DNA of 64,000 nt from Corythucha ciliata (GCA_038030265.1 CM075942.1:10808029-10872028), one strand, 5' to 3'; counted from the first letter of the stretch, positions 1 through 10,982 are shown. Program-made: numbers and translations. The notes: a model not told the origin generated them from the letters alone.

Positions 1-930
1 AGGAGTTTAGAAAAAAAATAAACAACAAAAAACAGGACCTTCAATGAATTTTATTGGAGCTAAAAGGAAGTCTTTAAGTGAAGCACTAAAAACCCAAGCA
101 AGGAAAAACGCTGGAGAGTGCGGAGTGCGACAAAAAAAAAAAATAAATAAAATAAAATAAGTAAATGAGAGAACTTTTTAATTGCTCAAGTTCCACTTTT
201 CAATAAAAGAATTAACGCTCGAAACTTCTTTTTATTTAGAAAAAACTTGGATGTGATGGGAGGTGACTTTTTCCGACTTTGCTTAATTTTTATTTCTATT
301 AAAGGGGACAAACGACAAGAGCAGCAGTGTACAAGGTTGTATGGTGTGTGGCTGTTTCAGTGGTTGGCAAGGGGTGGCGATGGGAAGGGGGGATGAATTT
401 TATTGTGGCATTTTTTCACAGTATACCTTGAATGGTCATACAAATCGTTTCATTTCCCTCCCATTTTCCCCTCTTCACCAATGCGCCCAAAGAGATAAGC
501 ATTGTACGGTTGTTGCCGACTCTCTTTGATTTGATTTCGATTCAAGACCTTGTCATTCTTTTCTTAATATCCCCTCCCCCTTTTTTTTTCTTTCGCTTTT
601 CCGCTTTTAAAATCGGAAATTGAAATTTTTTTTTGTGCCCCCCTGTAAGAGATGAGGACGATACACGTTTTTCACCCAAAAAAATAGCGACTTTCTCCTC
701 CTATTTTTAGGTGAAGACGTGCAGCCGGGGTTCGTCGCTTTTTGTGGGGTTGGTGGGGGCGAAGAAAGGATAACACAATTTGTTTCGTCGGCGCTGTTGA
801 GCGCCGTTTTTAGTGAAAAAAAAAATAATAATAATAATTTCTCGGATGATAAAAAAAAATCAATTTCGAGGAGTTTTTTTGCCTACAAAACGAATTTTGA
901 AAGGGTGACATTTCGCGGTTTTGCGTGAAA
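1..930. other. AT-rich sequence, no gene recognised
   Basis: This stretch has long A and T runs and several short open frames, but none has a recognisable domain, splice context or codon pattern. I see no RNA gene. It could be intronic or intergenic. Confidence 0.4.
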
Positions 931-1425
931 TCGTCTGCTTTGGTATAAAATCGTCACATTTGGGACGAATTCGCCAGTTTTGTAGTGAAATCGCCGGTTT
1001 CCATATAGCAGATTCGTCCTTGTTGACCTAAAATCATCCATTTTGGGGAAAACATTAGTTACAGTGTGACATTGTCAGTTTTGGAGTAAAATGTTCAATT
1101 TTCGGGGAGAAAACGTCGTTTCCGGTGTAAAATATTCATTTTTCAAATGGAACGGGAAAATATTAGTTTTAGTTTTAAAATGGCCAGTTTTGTAGTGACA
1201 TCTGACGTCTGCAGTTGGAGGGGGTGGGGTATCACGTCAGTTTTGGCGAGAAATCGTACGGCCACTTGAAGGATAAAATCGGCCGTTTTTAATGCAGAGC
1301 TGTCTGTTGTGGTCATTCGTTTTTCATTAGTTTGGACTAAGGCCGGCAGCTTTAGTGTGAAATTGTCAGTTTTGGGGTAAAACCTTGGTTTCTCAAAATC
1401 GGCAGTTGATAGCGTCCTGGCCTTC
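930..1425. repeat. Degenerate short-unit tandem repeat
   Basis: The motif AAAATCGTCAGTTTTGG, or close variants such as AAATCGCCAGTTTTG and AAATTGTCAGTTTTGGGG, recurs at irregular spacing of roughly 25-45 bp. The units are strongly diverged. This looks like an old minisatellite. The open frames across it follow from the repeat and are not gene-like. Confidence 0.5.
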
Positions 1426-1505
1426 ATAGCGTCAGACAAAGCTTTTCTTACCTTGTTCCTGCACTGTGAAAAAGGTCGGTTGTTTTCACTCTGTTAAGAC
1501 ACTAA

Positions 1506-1748
1506 AGGCAGGTTCACACCTATCATGCACGCTTCCAATCCGACACCGATCATGCAAGTCGGATCGGAGACTATGGAAACCCTCGTATCGGTTAGACTAT
1601 ATTTGGGTTGGAAAGGCAATCTGAGAGGGCTGAGAAGCGTAGTAGCCGTCAATTATTCGGTATTAACGCCTATTACGGTCCCCACACCTATCAAAAAATG
1701 CATGATCGGTGTCGGATCGGAAGCGTGCATGATAGGTGTGAACTGGGC
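1506..1748. mobile_element. MITE with TTAA-type flank (family T1, copy 1)
   Basis: A roughly 243-bp non-coding element whose ends are inverted repeats: GGTTCACACCTATCATGCAC on the left, and its complement ending GTGTGAACTGGGC on the right. The right flank is TTAA and the left is CTAA, consistent with a TTAA target duplication carrying one mutation. A second copy of the same family lies in the opposite orientation at 34100-34343, where both flanks are TTAA. TTAA duplication is the hallmark of piggyBac-type transposition, so this is probably a non-autonomous piggyBac-like element. No transposase for it is present. Confidence 0.75.
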
Positions 1749-1759
1749 TTAATTCGGTC

Positions 1760-2215
1760 AAAATCAACCGTTTTCGACCGACCGTGAAAAAGTTTAATCT
1801 GTTGAAGCAGCATTTCGCCGAGTTAATAGGCTGAAAACACCCAAAAGACCGTGCAATTGGTCAAATAAGCTAATTTATAACGCAGCTCACAGCTAATTCA
1901 AGAATTAACCGAGTCCTGGACACTTGGTTAATATAAGCGAGGGTGTTGCGTTAACCGAGTGGGTTGGAAATCCCCACGACTTCGATTTCCTTTTTTTTTT
2001 AGATAAGACTGAGCTATCCGGTTGGTATGTCTTTAACCAACTCAAGTCGGTCAATTTTATTCGTATTTAACAAAGCTGTCCAAGGACTGCTATGGTGAAA
2101 ACTCCCACTCGGTTAAACTTGTCGTGGTTTAACCGACTGTTGTCACCCGCTCGGTTGCGTCTTAGATGACTTAACGGAGTGAACTTGGTTATGAAAATAC
2201 GGCAGTGATGATGCG
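1760..2215. repeat. Cluster of CTCGGTTAA-type motifs (part 1)
   Basis: The words TTAACCGAG, CTCGGTTAA, CGGTTAAAC and looser forms occur repeatedly on both strands within about 450 bp, often as facing pairs. The same words are even denser at 3240-3780. No coding potential is visible. It may be one end of a repeat-rich foldback element or a binding-site array. Confidence 0.5.
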
Positions 2216-2239
2216 CATGCGAAGTGCTCTGTAAACTAG

Positions 2240-2385
2240 GGTTTTTGTACAGCCGGGCGTAGACTCGAAATTCGACCGCTGGGAGAGTCTTGAGCGGGCG
2301 ACATGAGGTTCATTCCGCCCGCCGGGCGTAAAGAAAAATATCAGCCCGGTACGTCTTCTTTTAGGTCTTTTGTTGTTTTTTTTTT
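2240..2385. repeat. Dispersed repeat, inverted copy at 34615-34760
   Basis: About 145 bp beginning near GTACAGCCGGGCGTAGACTC and containing CATGAGGTTCATTCCGCCCG is found again in reverse orientation at 34615-34760 with only scattered differences. The GC-rich core reads GCCGGGCGTA at one end and CCGCCCGCCGGGCGTAAAG at the other. It is an unclassified interspersed repeat with no coding capacity. Confidence 0.65.
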
Positions 2386-2504
2386 TAAATAGTGGATTTT
2401 TTTTTAAATAGCATCACAACTCACTTCTTCACGTTCCGCCACCACTGCAACGAGATTTTTAATCATTTTTTAATTTATTTAAAATGAGTGAATGTGAGAA
2501 GAGT

Positions 2505-2645
2505 TCCGGACATCGGGGCCAACTTTTTTTATGTACGTATAGGTTACACAAGGGTTACCTTATCACGATTTGCATAGGATTGCATGGGATGGGGGGTAGA
2601 CAACAGTCCATCTAAATATAACCTCTTTGGCCCCGATGTCGGGCT
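2505..2645. mobile_element. Short MITE with ~18-bp inverted ends
   Basis: CCGGACATCGGGGCCAAC at about 2506 faces TTGGCCCCGATGTCGGG at about 2626, enclosing about 100 bp with no coding capacity. The size and the matched inverted ends fit a MITE. Its target duplication is unclear. Confidence 0.5.
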
Positions 2646-3235
2646 CCCTCTGAGAAACTATTGAGATGCAGACTGTGATATAGACTTCCATCCTGAAATA
2701 CAGAGCAGGGCCCCATCCAATTTGTGGAAAACTCCTGAACCATAACTTCGAGTAATCACTGTTAAGTAGCTTTTTGTTTTACATAATTTTACACGTTTTT
2801 TCGGGTCATTGAATTGGAGAACAGATAAAGCGTCGAACCAAAATTTAGGAGATTTTAAATGAACTTTGTTTCTTGTTTGTTTGTTTTTGTTTTTTCACTC
2901 CTACAAAACATTTTTATTATTACTTATTTATTTATTCTACGCATGGCACGCAATTCTTCCAATATTTATTTTTCAGCTCTCAAGGATTACACTCCTAGCG
3001 GTCCTAACGCCGCATGTTTTCAAGGAAATGAAGCCTGGAAATGAACTTTCCCATTTCTCAACACGCTAAAAACAACAAATGAACATAAGTATACATTTAA
3101 AATTGTATGGTTATTGGTTTAATTCTTTATTACATATTACTATGTATTTTCTTGTTTAATAATGTTTTCTTTTATTCATCATTATTTTATTTTATTCATT
3201 TTCTCATTTTTTTTAAAGCCAATAAATGAGTTTTC
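2646..3235. other. AT-rich sequence, no gene recognised
   Basis: Two overlapping short open frames at 2859-3069 have no recognisable domain. The sequence is AT-rich with several TTTATT/AATAAA words. I see no supported feature. Confidence 0.35.
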
Positions 3236-3239
3236 GACC

Positions 3240-3785
3240 GAACTAATCCTATAATACTTTCTATATTAACCGGATTGGGGTACCTTAGACTATCATCCAA
3301 ACTGAAAAAGGACAGTCGTCAACAGCCGATCAGCCTGTCGACGCTACGTATAGAATGCTGCACGGTTGATTCGAAGCTACTGAAAGAATAGTAGCTTCAA
3401 AATTGACCTAGTGCAATGGTCAATTTAAACAACCGATTTTTCATTTAAAATTGACAGAGCGATTGGTTGGCTTGATTCAACCGAATGGTTCGTTAAAATT
3501 GACGGAGTATACGGTTCAACCGAATAATTCGTCAAAACTGACTGAGTGATCGGTTGATTTGGATCAACCGAACGACACGGTTGACGTTGTTTAACCGAGT
3601 AGATGAAATAAACTCAACCGAGCAATCACTCGGTTAACACGCTCGGTTAAATCTCGCTCGGTTAAAAAAAGAGGAACGACCGAGTACAAGGCACTCGGTT
3701 GTTTCAACCGAAAAAAATCGGTTGCAATTTCTACCCCAGTACGCACGGTTAAATTTGACCGAATTTCAAGCCAATTTTTTTCCCA
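3240..3785. repeat. Dense cluster of CTCGGTTAA / TTAACCGAG motifs (part 2)
   Basis: Roughly twenty occurrences of CGGTT(A/G)A or its complement lie within about 550 bp. They are densest at 3585-3700, where ACTCGGTTAACACGCTCGG and CTCGCTCGGTTAAA follow one another. Many face each other to form small hairpins. The surrounding DNA is non-coding. Function is unknown; a diverged foldback element or clustered protein-binding sites are both possible. Confidence 0.55.
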
Positions 3786-4057
3786 GTGTGGTTAAGGGGC
3801 CCTTTGCCTCTTCTGTGTGAGCCTCCTGATCGTTTTCCAACCATTCTTGGGTATAGTGTTCGTCCTACCTCTTTGTTTCTTCTTTCCTTTCGGCATTTCA
3901 CCACAGGTTCGTGTTCAAACACAACCTGGCACCATGTAATGATACTAAGCTAGTTATGCTAAAAGAGATGAACCGCTTGTCACAGTTTCAGAACATCAAG
4001 TGATTTATTGATATTTTAATTGTAAAAGTTGTAGAAAGACGGGGTACAGTTGATATA

Positions 4058-5511
4058 CAGGGTGGAACAGGATAAGTGTGACAAAAAAAATGGGTGAAAA
4101 TAGGCCTCATTTGCGATCGAAAACACTCTATAAACCATGGTCCGAAAATCAAAATCCTACGAGATATGATTTTTTAAACGTTTTTTTAGGCTTGCATCAC
4201 TTTTCTTAACTAAATGCGAATAGATCAGTTTACAGCTGACATTTGCAACTTTTGACGATGGATTTGGAAAGAGCACACTTTTTTCTGACAGGAATAGCCA
4301 TTTTCGATAAAATTCAACTATTTTCTGTGGGCTTGAGAGATGCTCAAAGTTTTGCAAATCGTGAATCTCTAATTTTTCAAAAAATTCAGCCTCCACTTCT
4401 CTACTCTAAATCTAAGCGTATCGACATCCCATGGGTCGGAAAAACTTCTTCAATTTGTCCTTTTTAAAATTACTCATGAACGTTTTTTTAGTTCTTCAGC
4501 GAGTTTTCGGCAGAAAGGCCATTTCTTGGAAAAAAAAGAATGATTTTTCTCTTAAAAATCGCTTGTTTTGACCAACCCAATTTGAACGAGCTTTGTGATT
4601 CAAAACATGCTAAAACTCATTAAAGCCTTATCCAAAGTTTTCCTTCGAACCGAATGGAATGCGCACTCCTACCAAAATATCAAAAACTGTCGCTCCGGCA
4701 GCTGGCTGTCGGCAAGGGTGCATTTCACTACTGCGAATTTCGGCGTGTTTAGCTGTTATTCGACGAAATTAGTGCACTTAATGACTCTACTTGTTGCTAA
4801 CAATTTCCGATTCGAATACGAATTCGAAATTCGCAGTAGAGAAATGCACTCTATCCGACAGCTAGCTGCGGGAGCGACATTTTTTGGACTTTGACCGGCG
4901 TACACAGTCCGCCCCGTTCAAGGGAAAACTTTGGATGATGCTTTAATGACGTCAATCATGCTAAAAAACACAAAGCTCGTTCAAATGTTGTAGGTCGAAA
5001 TAAGCGATTTTGAAGAGAAAAACCATTCTTTTTTCTAAGAAATGGTCATTTCTGCCGAAAAATCACTGATTAACTAAAAATACATTCATGAGTAATTTCA
5101 TAAAGGACATATTGGGAAAGTTTTTCCGACCCATGGGATGTCGGTGCGCCCAAATTTCGAAAAGAAAAGCGGGGGTTGACTTTTTTGAAAAATTAGAAAT
5201 CCTCGATTTGCAAAACTTTGAGCAGCTCAAGAGCCCCCAGAAAATGGTTGAATTTTATCGTAAATGGCTAATCCTGACAGAAAAAAATGTGCTGTTTCCG
5301 AATCTGTCATCAAAAGTTGCAAAACGTCAGCTGGAAACTGAGTTATTCCCATTTAGTTAAGAAAAGTGACGTGAGTCATAATAAACGTTAGAAAAATCAT
5401 ATCTCGTAGAGTTTTGATTTTCGGACCATGGTACAAAGGGTGTTTTCGATCAAAAATGAGGCCTACTTTCATCCAATTTTTTTTTTGTCGCACTTATCCT
5501 GTTCCACCCTG
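4058..5511. mobile_element. Foldback element with CAGGGTGG termini and TA target duplication
   Basis: A 1.45-kb element that is almost entirely one imperfect palindrome. The left end CAGGGTGGAACAGGATAAGT is matched inverted at 5511, and each end is flanked by TA. Arms of about 600 bp pair as 4058-4670 with 4890-5511. The centre (4689-4878) is a second palindrome with its own ends, GTCGCTCCGGCAGC and GAGCGAC. The open frames inside are mirror images of each other, so none is a gene. TA duplication and short CAGGG ends suggest mobilisation by a Tc1/mariner-like transposase, which is an inference; no transposase is present. Confidence 0.75.
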
Positions 5512-5516
5512 TAGTT

Positions 5517-8406
5517 ATGAAGAAAAAACCAAAACAGACTTCGACGGGTGTAGTCCAGGAGTAGATTCAAGAAAAATAGCAAAATCGTGCACTTTTGAGT
5601 CGAGCTTTCAAACTTTGCAGGTGTGTTCTAGATGGCTGATGAGTTGATTTTAAGATTGGAGGCAATCGCGAAATCGCATAGGACGGCTGTTATTCAAGAT
5701 AGCCGTTGAAAATTTTAGTATTTTGGCCGTTTAAGCGCTTTTTTCAAACTCTTTCCGGGTTGAAGCGCTGTTAAGGACTACACTATACTGCTCTGAGTTC
5801 GAAAACAACCATTGGAGCGATCAATTAATACCGCACGTGGATCATGCAGCAGCTTCTTTTACGCGTCTTTACATAGAAAAATGATTTTCCATGATCGCCG
5901 AATTTGGATACTAATGGCATCTCTTTCAAGTCCATTGCATTCCACCCTTGTACCAGGGTGTCTGCAACTGAAATTTCGCACCAAACCCCAAATCGCCCCC
6001 CAGCTGGTGGAGCTAAAAATGTATTCTGTGCCCCGTGATCAACTCCCTTTCAAGGGCTGAGGATCCCCGCTTTGCGCAAGATTTTTTCATGAACGTGTCT
6101 CTCACATATGAGGGCGTAATTTGTGGTCAGAGCCGATCCATAAAACCAATATGGCGGCCGTAATTCGAGCTGATTTCCAATAATTCATACGTTTCCGACC
6201 TATTTCTCGCACGCGACTAGCGTAAATAAGTGTCTCCAGCCAAAAATTGTCGTCATCGGACTTCAAGTGAAACTCCTTCACGCAAAATATTGAATTTTTA
6301 ACGAAAGAATCGAAATATTTATGCATGACTAATTCAGAAATAATTTGAGGAAACATTTGGCTTTTTCAAGGGGGCATTTACATCCTAGTTAGAATACCCT
6401 ATCACCAACTCTATCATTGTCATGCGCGTATTGTTGGAATTTCCATGATGTTACGCATCATGATCGTATCGCCAAGTGTTTTCAGTAGGGCCATCTTAAT
6501 GTGTGCTAGTCCACCCAGCATAACCAAAATCTTGTCCTCACCGTAGGGTTCTGGCCAATTCCAAAGATTATCTTTGGCGATTTTGAACAGAGGTTGATCG
6601 AATGTTATATCTGGAGTCTGCCCCGGATTCAACATGTCGATAGATTTTCGAATAATGATCATGGCGTGAGAGAGGAAGCAGTGCTGTGGACGTGGTCATT
6701 GGTGAATTAAGCCCTTCTATAACTACATTATTTGCACGATGGGCAGCCCAGGAAATTCCACGCTGTGAACTGATGTCGATTTCTGATTCAGTTTTGCTTA
6801 CCTGAGAAACATGTTGACACCATTCGTCTTCTTTTGCAAAGAAGTTTCCATCACGCTGATACTCCATGAAATTTTTATGGCAATTCCAGATCTGTTCAAG
6901 ACCGTGAAATGTTGGGATATGTGGTGCTACTTTCTGAGCAAGAACAGTGTGAACCTCAGTATAGTAACTCAGCAGAGCTTCTAGCTTGTTCCCTGTTTTT
7001 TGCACCTGCTTTAAAGGCTGTGCTGCGTAGGTGGTTCCAGGGGGGGGGGGGGGGGTAACAACAGAATTACACCCCCCACCCCCCGAGCTTGGAAAATCTC
7101 TCAAAACATAGGGGAGGGGAGTGGTGGGCAGGTTTTGGGGTTGTACTTGTGGGGAGAACTTGTCGAATCCCCCCCCCCCTCTGAGAGAGGTCTCGGATCT
7201 GCTTTTGCTATGCTGAACCTTAACAATCTTCGGATGGGTGTTGAAACAGCGAAATACCAGTACCGCTGTAATTTTAAGAATCGATGGTAAATTTAAGATC
7301 ATGGCTCTTCAAATAGCTTAATAACGTTACCTAATAAGAGTTTCTAAACGTATCCGGCATTTCAGGGAGCCTTTGAAATTATTACTTTATTGATATTTTT
7401 CATTGGTTAAATATAAAACGTTTTTAATATGATTTTAAAAATTGTGCATCCTATTCTATATTTCAATGAGGTTCCGTATCTTAGTACACGTCTGTTGGAA
7501 AACGTGGAAAAGTGCGCATGACGGTGATAGAGATGGGGGGGGGGTATTCTAACTAGGATGCAAATGCCCCCTTGGAAAAGCCAAATCCTTGCTCAAATTA
7601 TTTCGGAATTAGTCATGCATAAATATTTCGATTCTTTCGTTAGAAATTCAATATTGCACATGAAGGAGTTTTACTTGAAGCCAAATGACGACAATTTTTG
7701 ACTGGAGACACTTATTTACGCTGGTCGCGAGCGAGAAACAGGTCGGAAACGTATGAAATATTGTAATTATTGGAAATCAGCTCGAATTACGGCCGCCATA
7801 TTGGTTTTATGGATCGGCTCTGAACCACAAATTACGCCCTCATATGTGAGAGACACGTTCATGAAAAAATCTTGCGCAAATCGGGATCGTCAGCCCTTGA
7901 AAGGGACTTGAACACGGGGCATAGAATACATTTGTAGCTCCACCAGCTGGAGGGCGATTTGGGGTTTGAGGTGAAATTTCAGTTGCAGACACCCTAGGAC
8001 AAGGGTGGAATGCAATGGACTTGAAAGAGATGCCCTTAGTATCCAAATTCGGCGAGCATGGAAAATCATTTTTTTTATGTAAAGACGCGTAAAAGAAGCT
8101 GCTGCATGATCCACGTGCGGTATTAATTGATCGCTCCTTATGGTTGTTTTCGAACTCAGAGCAGTATAATGTAGTCAACAGCGCTTCAACCCGGAAAGAG
8201 TTTGAAAAAAGCGCTGAAACGGCGGAAATAATAATATTTCCAACGGCTATCTTGAATAACAGCCGTCCTATGCGATGTCGCGATTGCCTCCAATCTTAAA
8301 ATCAACTCATCAGCCATCTAGAACACGCCTGCAAAGTTTGAAAGCTCGACTCAAAAGTGCACGATTTTCGAACCTGCTCCTGGACTAGTTTTTTGGCTTT
8401 TTCTTA
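5517..8406. mobile_element. Long-terminal-inverted-repeat element with transposase-like core
   Basis: Two arms of about 870-890 bp (5517-6403 and 7541-8406) are inverted copies of each other with scattered differences. For example, AGTCCAGGAG near the left end and CTCCTGGACT near the right end match. They surround a unique core of about 1.1 kb. On the minus strand the core encodes broken pieces of a transposase-like protein at 6420-7302. This layout fits a degenerate DNA transposon with unusually long inverted ends. It starts immediately after the TA flank of the preceding foldback element. Confidence 0.65.
6420..7302 (-). pseudogene. Transposase-like remnant in the core of the long-inverted-repeat element
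   Basis: Two overlapping minus-strand frames (7302-6568, 244 codons; 6662-6420, 80 codons) form a broken coding region with a frameshift near 6660. The downstream piece contains NPGQTPDITFDQPLF followed by YGEDK and LGGL. That arrangement, an ITFDQPL strand then a (M/R)LGG(F/L)H-like stretch, recurs in the larger element at 59714-60439, so the two are probably distant members of one transposase group. The N-terminal third contains Gly/Pro runs encoded by homopolymers around 7041-7180 and is probably noise. It is too decayed to function. Confidence 0.5.
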
Positions 8407-8448
8407 TATTTTAAAATCATATTGTTTTGTTTCCTCGCAACTGCCTAA

Positions 8449-8915
8449 AGCCCGCCACTCACGTGCAGTTTGAACTGTCAGTTCAAACTGACAGTCTAAA
8501 CTGCACGTGAGTGGGCATTTCGTCTCAGTTAAGGTGAACTGCACAGTTAAACTGTACAGTTCTCAGTTCAATTGCAACTATCCGAAGATTGTTTCCGCCG
8601 TTTCAATCATTCCTTGCACCACTGCCTGCGTCTTTTAGGTTGGTTACTTTCCTGATGACTAACTGCACAAATTAAACCGAGAACGGCAATACGGTCCTGC
8701 TCGTTCGAATCCATTATGTTAGCTGAAGAATTCAACTGCATGTGTGTGGGGGACTGAACTGAACATTCCAAACTGACAGTTTAAACTGTGCAGTTTGAAC
8801 AGACAGTTTAACTGAGAACTGTACAGTTTAACTGTGCAGTTCACCTTAACTGAGACGAAATGCCCACTCACGTGCAGTTTAGAACTGCAGTTAAAACTGC
8901 ACGTGAGTGGGGCCC
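8449..8915. mobile_element. Foldback MITE rich in ACTG(T/C)CAGTT words, TTAA-type flank
   Basis: A 467-bp element with arms of about 125 bp. The left end CCACTCACGTGCAGTTTGAA mirrors the right end near 8875-8915. The right flank is TTAA and the left is CTAA. Within the arms, short palindromic words such as AACTGCACAGTTAAACTGT repeat. It is non-coding. The TTAA flank and the GGGCC-type terminus resemble the other TTAA MITEs here. Confidence 0.7.
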
Positions 8916-8919
8916 TTAA

Positions 8920-10200
8920 CACCACACCTTCACGTATTTAAACCAAAATATTCGAATTCATCCAATTTTTAGTACGGAGGCCTCTGACAGCAGCCGAATC
9001 CTGAGTTTTAGTGTATTGGCCCGAGAGAAAAAAAAAGATTTCCTTCGGGTGACCCCCGCCCCCTTCATCACCATAACTGATTTCTACCCAGAGGGATATT
9101 CCATCATTTTTGGATTGCTTTTTCAGAGAAACGATAACACCTTTTATAACAAAAAAAAAAAATTGATAAATTAATAGCTCGAACAAAAAAAAAATAAGAA
9201 GGGGACAGTAAAATATAAAATTTTAGTGTCAAATAAAGACCGAGAGTTCTTTTATTGCCATAAGCCGCATTATTGCGGCCAAGTCGTAAAAATTGTACAT
9301 TCTTGGAGATTGTAGAAAATTTGACTATTAATACGGGAAGAGGATGAAGCGAAGTCCATTGGTGGTAGATTGGTGGGAGGGAGGGGGGGGGGCTTTCTCG
9401 GGTTTCAATGAAGCCCCAGCCTGAAGGAATGTTTCAATAAAATGGGACCTTTTGATGTTGGAAGCTAATTTTTGCACGGAAGTCGTGAGTGTGCGTTAAT
9501 AGGTTTGAACTTTTACGAGATTAGCAAGCGAATTCTTGTTTTTTTTCACAATAGACTTTTTAAAGAGCTTTTGTTCGCGTTATACCCGCTCCGTGATCCA
9601 GTTCATGAAAAGAATTTGTCCTTGTTCATTATTCAAGTTATATACGTCGTAATAATAAGAAAGGAGGGAAGTTCTCTCCCGTTCTTTTTGGACAAACCCG
9701 AGCAAGATCTGAACGAGTGACTCATTTAAGAAGAAAACCACCTGGTGATGGATAAAAAAGAAAAAACAAGAAGGAAAGGGGCCCTATCCTATAATACTAC
9801 TAGTACGAGGCCCGAAGCCGTCACGTGGGTTCAACATAACATAGTCCTACAATAGGGGTTGTTTGAGAATATCAGTGAAGTGAACCACTCCACTGAAGGA
9901 GGCGTCTTCGTCGAAGAATCCGCGTTGGTGTATAAGAACGAAACGTAAGCATTTTTCAAAACGGAACAATATAAAGCATAAAAAAAGAGTCATCATATTA
10001 AAATTTCCGAGAATGTCACACGCTAATAAAATGTCAACAAACGTTATTTCTAAAGCGAGATACACGAGAATAAAGTTCGTGACAACCACCACCCGGCGTT
10101 TGAAATAGAAGGCCGAACGTTTTAAAGATCGAAATCCTTAAGTACTCATTATGTTAAACAAACACATTTGCATAACTAAATACACAGAAATAAACAAACT
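8920..10200. other. Low-copy sequence, no gene recognised
   Basis: The sequence is AT-rich and punctuated by homopolymers. The open frames at 9472-9720 (+) and 9847-10092 (-) have no recognisable domain. Part of this stretch may be the intron downstream of the candidate exon at 10223-10289, but I could not identify its partner exon with confidence. Confidence 0.35.
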
Positions 10201-10222
10201 TCCGATTCGGTTGTTTACATAC

Positions 10223-10289
10223 CGATAGCCGTGCCGACGATTAGTCCAACTGTGCAAGCAACGCCGATGAGCAAAACTCTCGCCGCCAT
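10223..10289 (-). CDS. Candidate first coding exon with signal peptide or signal anchor
   Basis: On the minus strand an ATG at 10289 opens a 22-codon stretch, starting MAARVLLIGV and rich in Leu, Val, Ile, Gly and Ala. It runs straight into a good splice donor (ATCG|GTATGT, donor at 10222-10221, phase 1). A hydrophobic N-terminus ending at a donor is typical of the first coding exon of a secreted or single-pass membrane protein. The following exon was not identified; acceptors such as CACCAG near 9740 give only a very short product. It is a prediction from sequence context without homology support. Confidence 0.4.
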
Positions 10290-10612
10290 AAATTCACACA
10301 CATTTGGCACGATTTTCACGGAAAAACTTGGTTTGAAAAAGGCGTTAACGGACAGATTTTCAAGAAGCGTTTACTTTTAGATTGGGTGTTTTCAACTTGA
10401 CGAACACGCATCAATTGCCATTTGAAATGGAATAAACCGGGGGGGAAATTGATAGAGTTGTCGGTGGGGGTGGGTGGAAGGGGTCTCAGTACGAAGAAAA
10501 ATTATATGAAGGGAAAGTTTTTTTTTTTTCTCTCGTTTACTTTATGTAAAGAAAAACACCATAAACATAAACCACGGCCACGCACAAACGTCCTTTACTC
10601 CAAACATGACAG

Positions 10613-10957
10613 ACCGATCTTTCCTCGACGACTGAAAGCGATTTAGTTGCCAGCGACGCAGGACGCCCGGCGCGGCGTCCCCACAAGCCCACCCTGAATA
10701 CAAGCGGTCCCCCGCCACCTCCGCCGCCCCCATCGACTTCATCTTCATCGCCTTCAAACAACCACCACCACCATCACAACCACCACCAACAACCAAAGAC
10801 CCTCCAGACCCTTTTTTCAAGGGAATCCCCTCTCCAACAACGGAGATCACCGACCTCACCCGACCACCACGAAATTCCCGCGTTCTCATCAAACCCCCCC
10901 ACCCACCACAACCACCACCTTACAATTCACAACCGCTACAACAACAATCGTGCCTGA
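10613..10957 (+). CDS. Candidate last exon encoding a Pro/Ser/His-rich tail
   Basis: After a possible acceptor (ACATGACAG, ending 10612) an open frame of about 114 codons runs to a TGA at 10955-10957. The translation has a Ser/Thr/Asp-rich start, eight consecutive Pro, a Ser run, His/Asn/Gln runs, then a segment containing TLFSRESPLQQRRSPTSPD. Overlapping AATAAA signals begin about 11 bp after the stop (10968-10982). This resembles the low-complexity C-terminus of a regulatory protein. No domain is recognised and upstream exons were not found. The opposite strand is also open in part, so a repeat-driven artefact is possible. Confidence 0.35.
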   Translation, partial: TDLSSTTESDLVASDAGRPARRPHKPTLNTSGPPPPPPPPSTSSSSPSNNHHHHHNHHQQPKTLQTLFSRESPLQQRRSPTSPDHHEIPAFSSNPPTHHNHHLTIHNRYNNNRA

Positions 10958-10982
10958 ACTTTCCTAAAATAAAATAAATAAA

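Noticed and set aside
930..1425. Possible CRISPR-like array
   Set aside because: Units are T-rich, strongly diverged and irregularly spaced in a eukaryotic context with no cas genes.
4157..5360. Similar frames containing FFEKLEI.DLQNFE at 4157-4396 (-) and 5088-5360 (+)
   Set aside because: They pair across a foldback element; no start context or conserved domain.
7840..8178. 112-codon minus-strand frame similar to 5812-6060 (+)
   Set aside because: Both lie in the inverted arms of one element, so their similarity reflects the repeat rather than a gene family.
10542..10892. Gly/Val-rich 116-codon minus-strand frame
   Set aside because: It is antisense to the Pro/His-rich plus-strand frame and consists of repeat-driven Gly runs; no domain.
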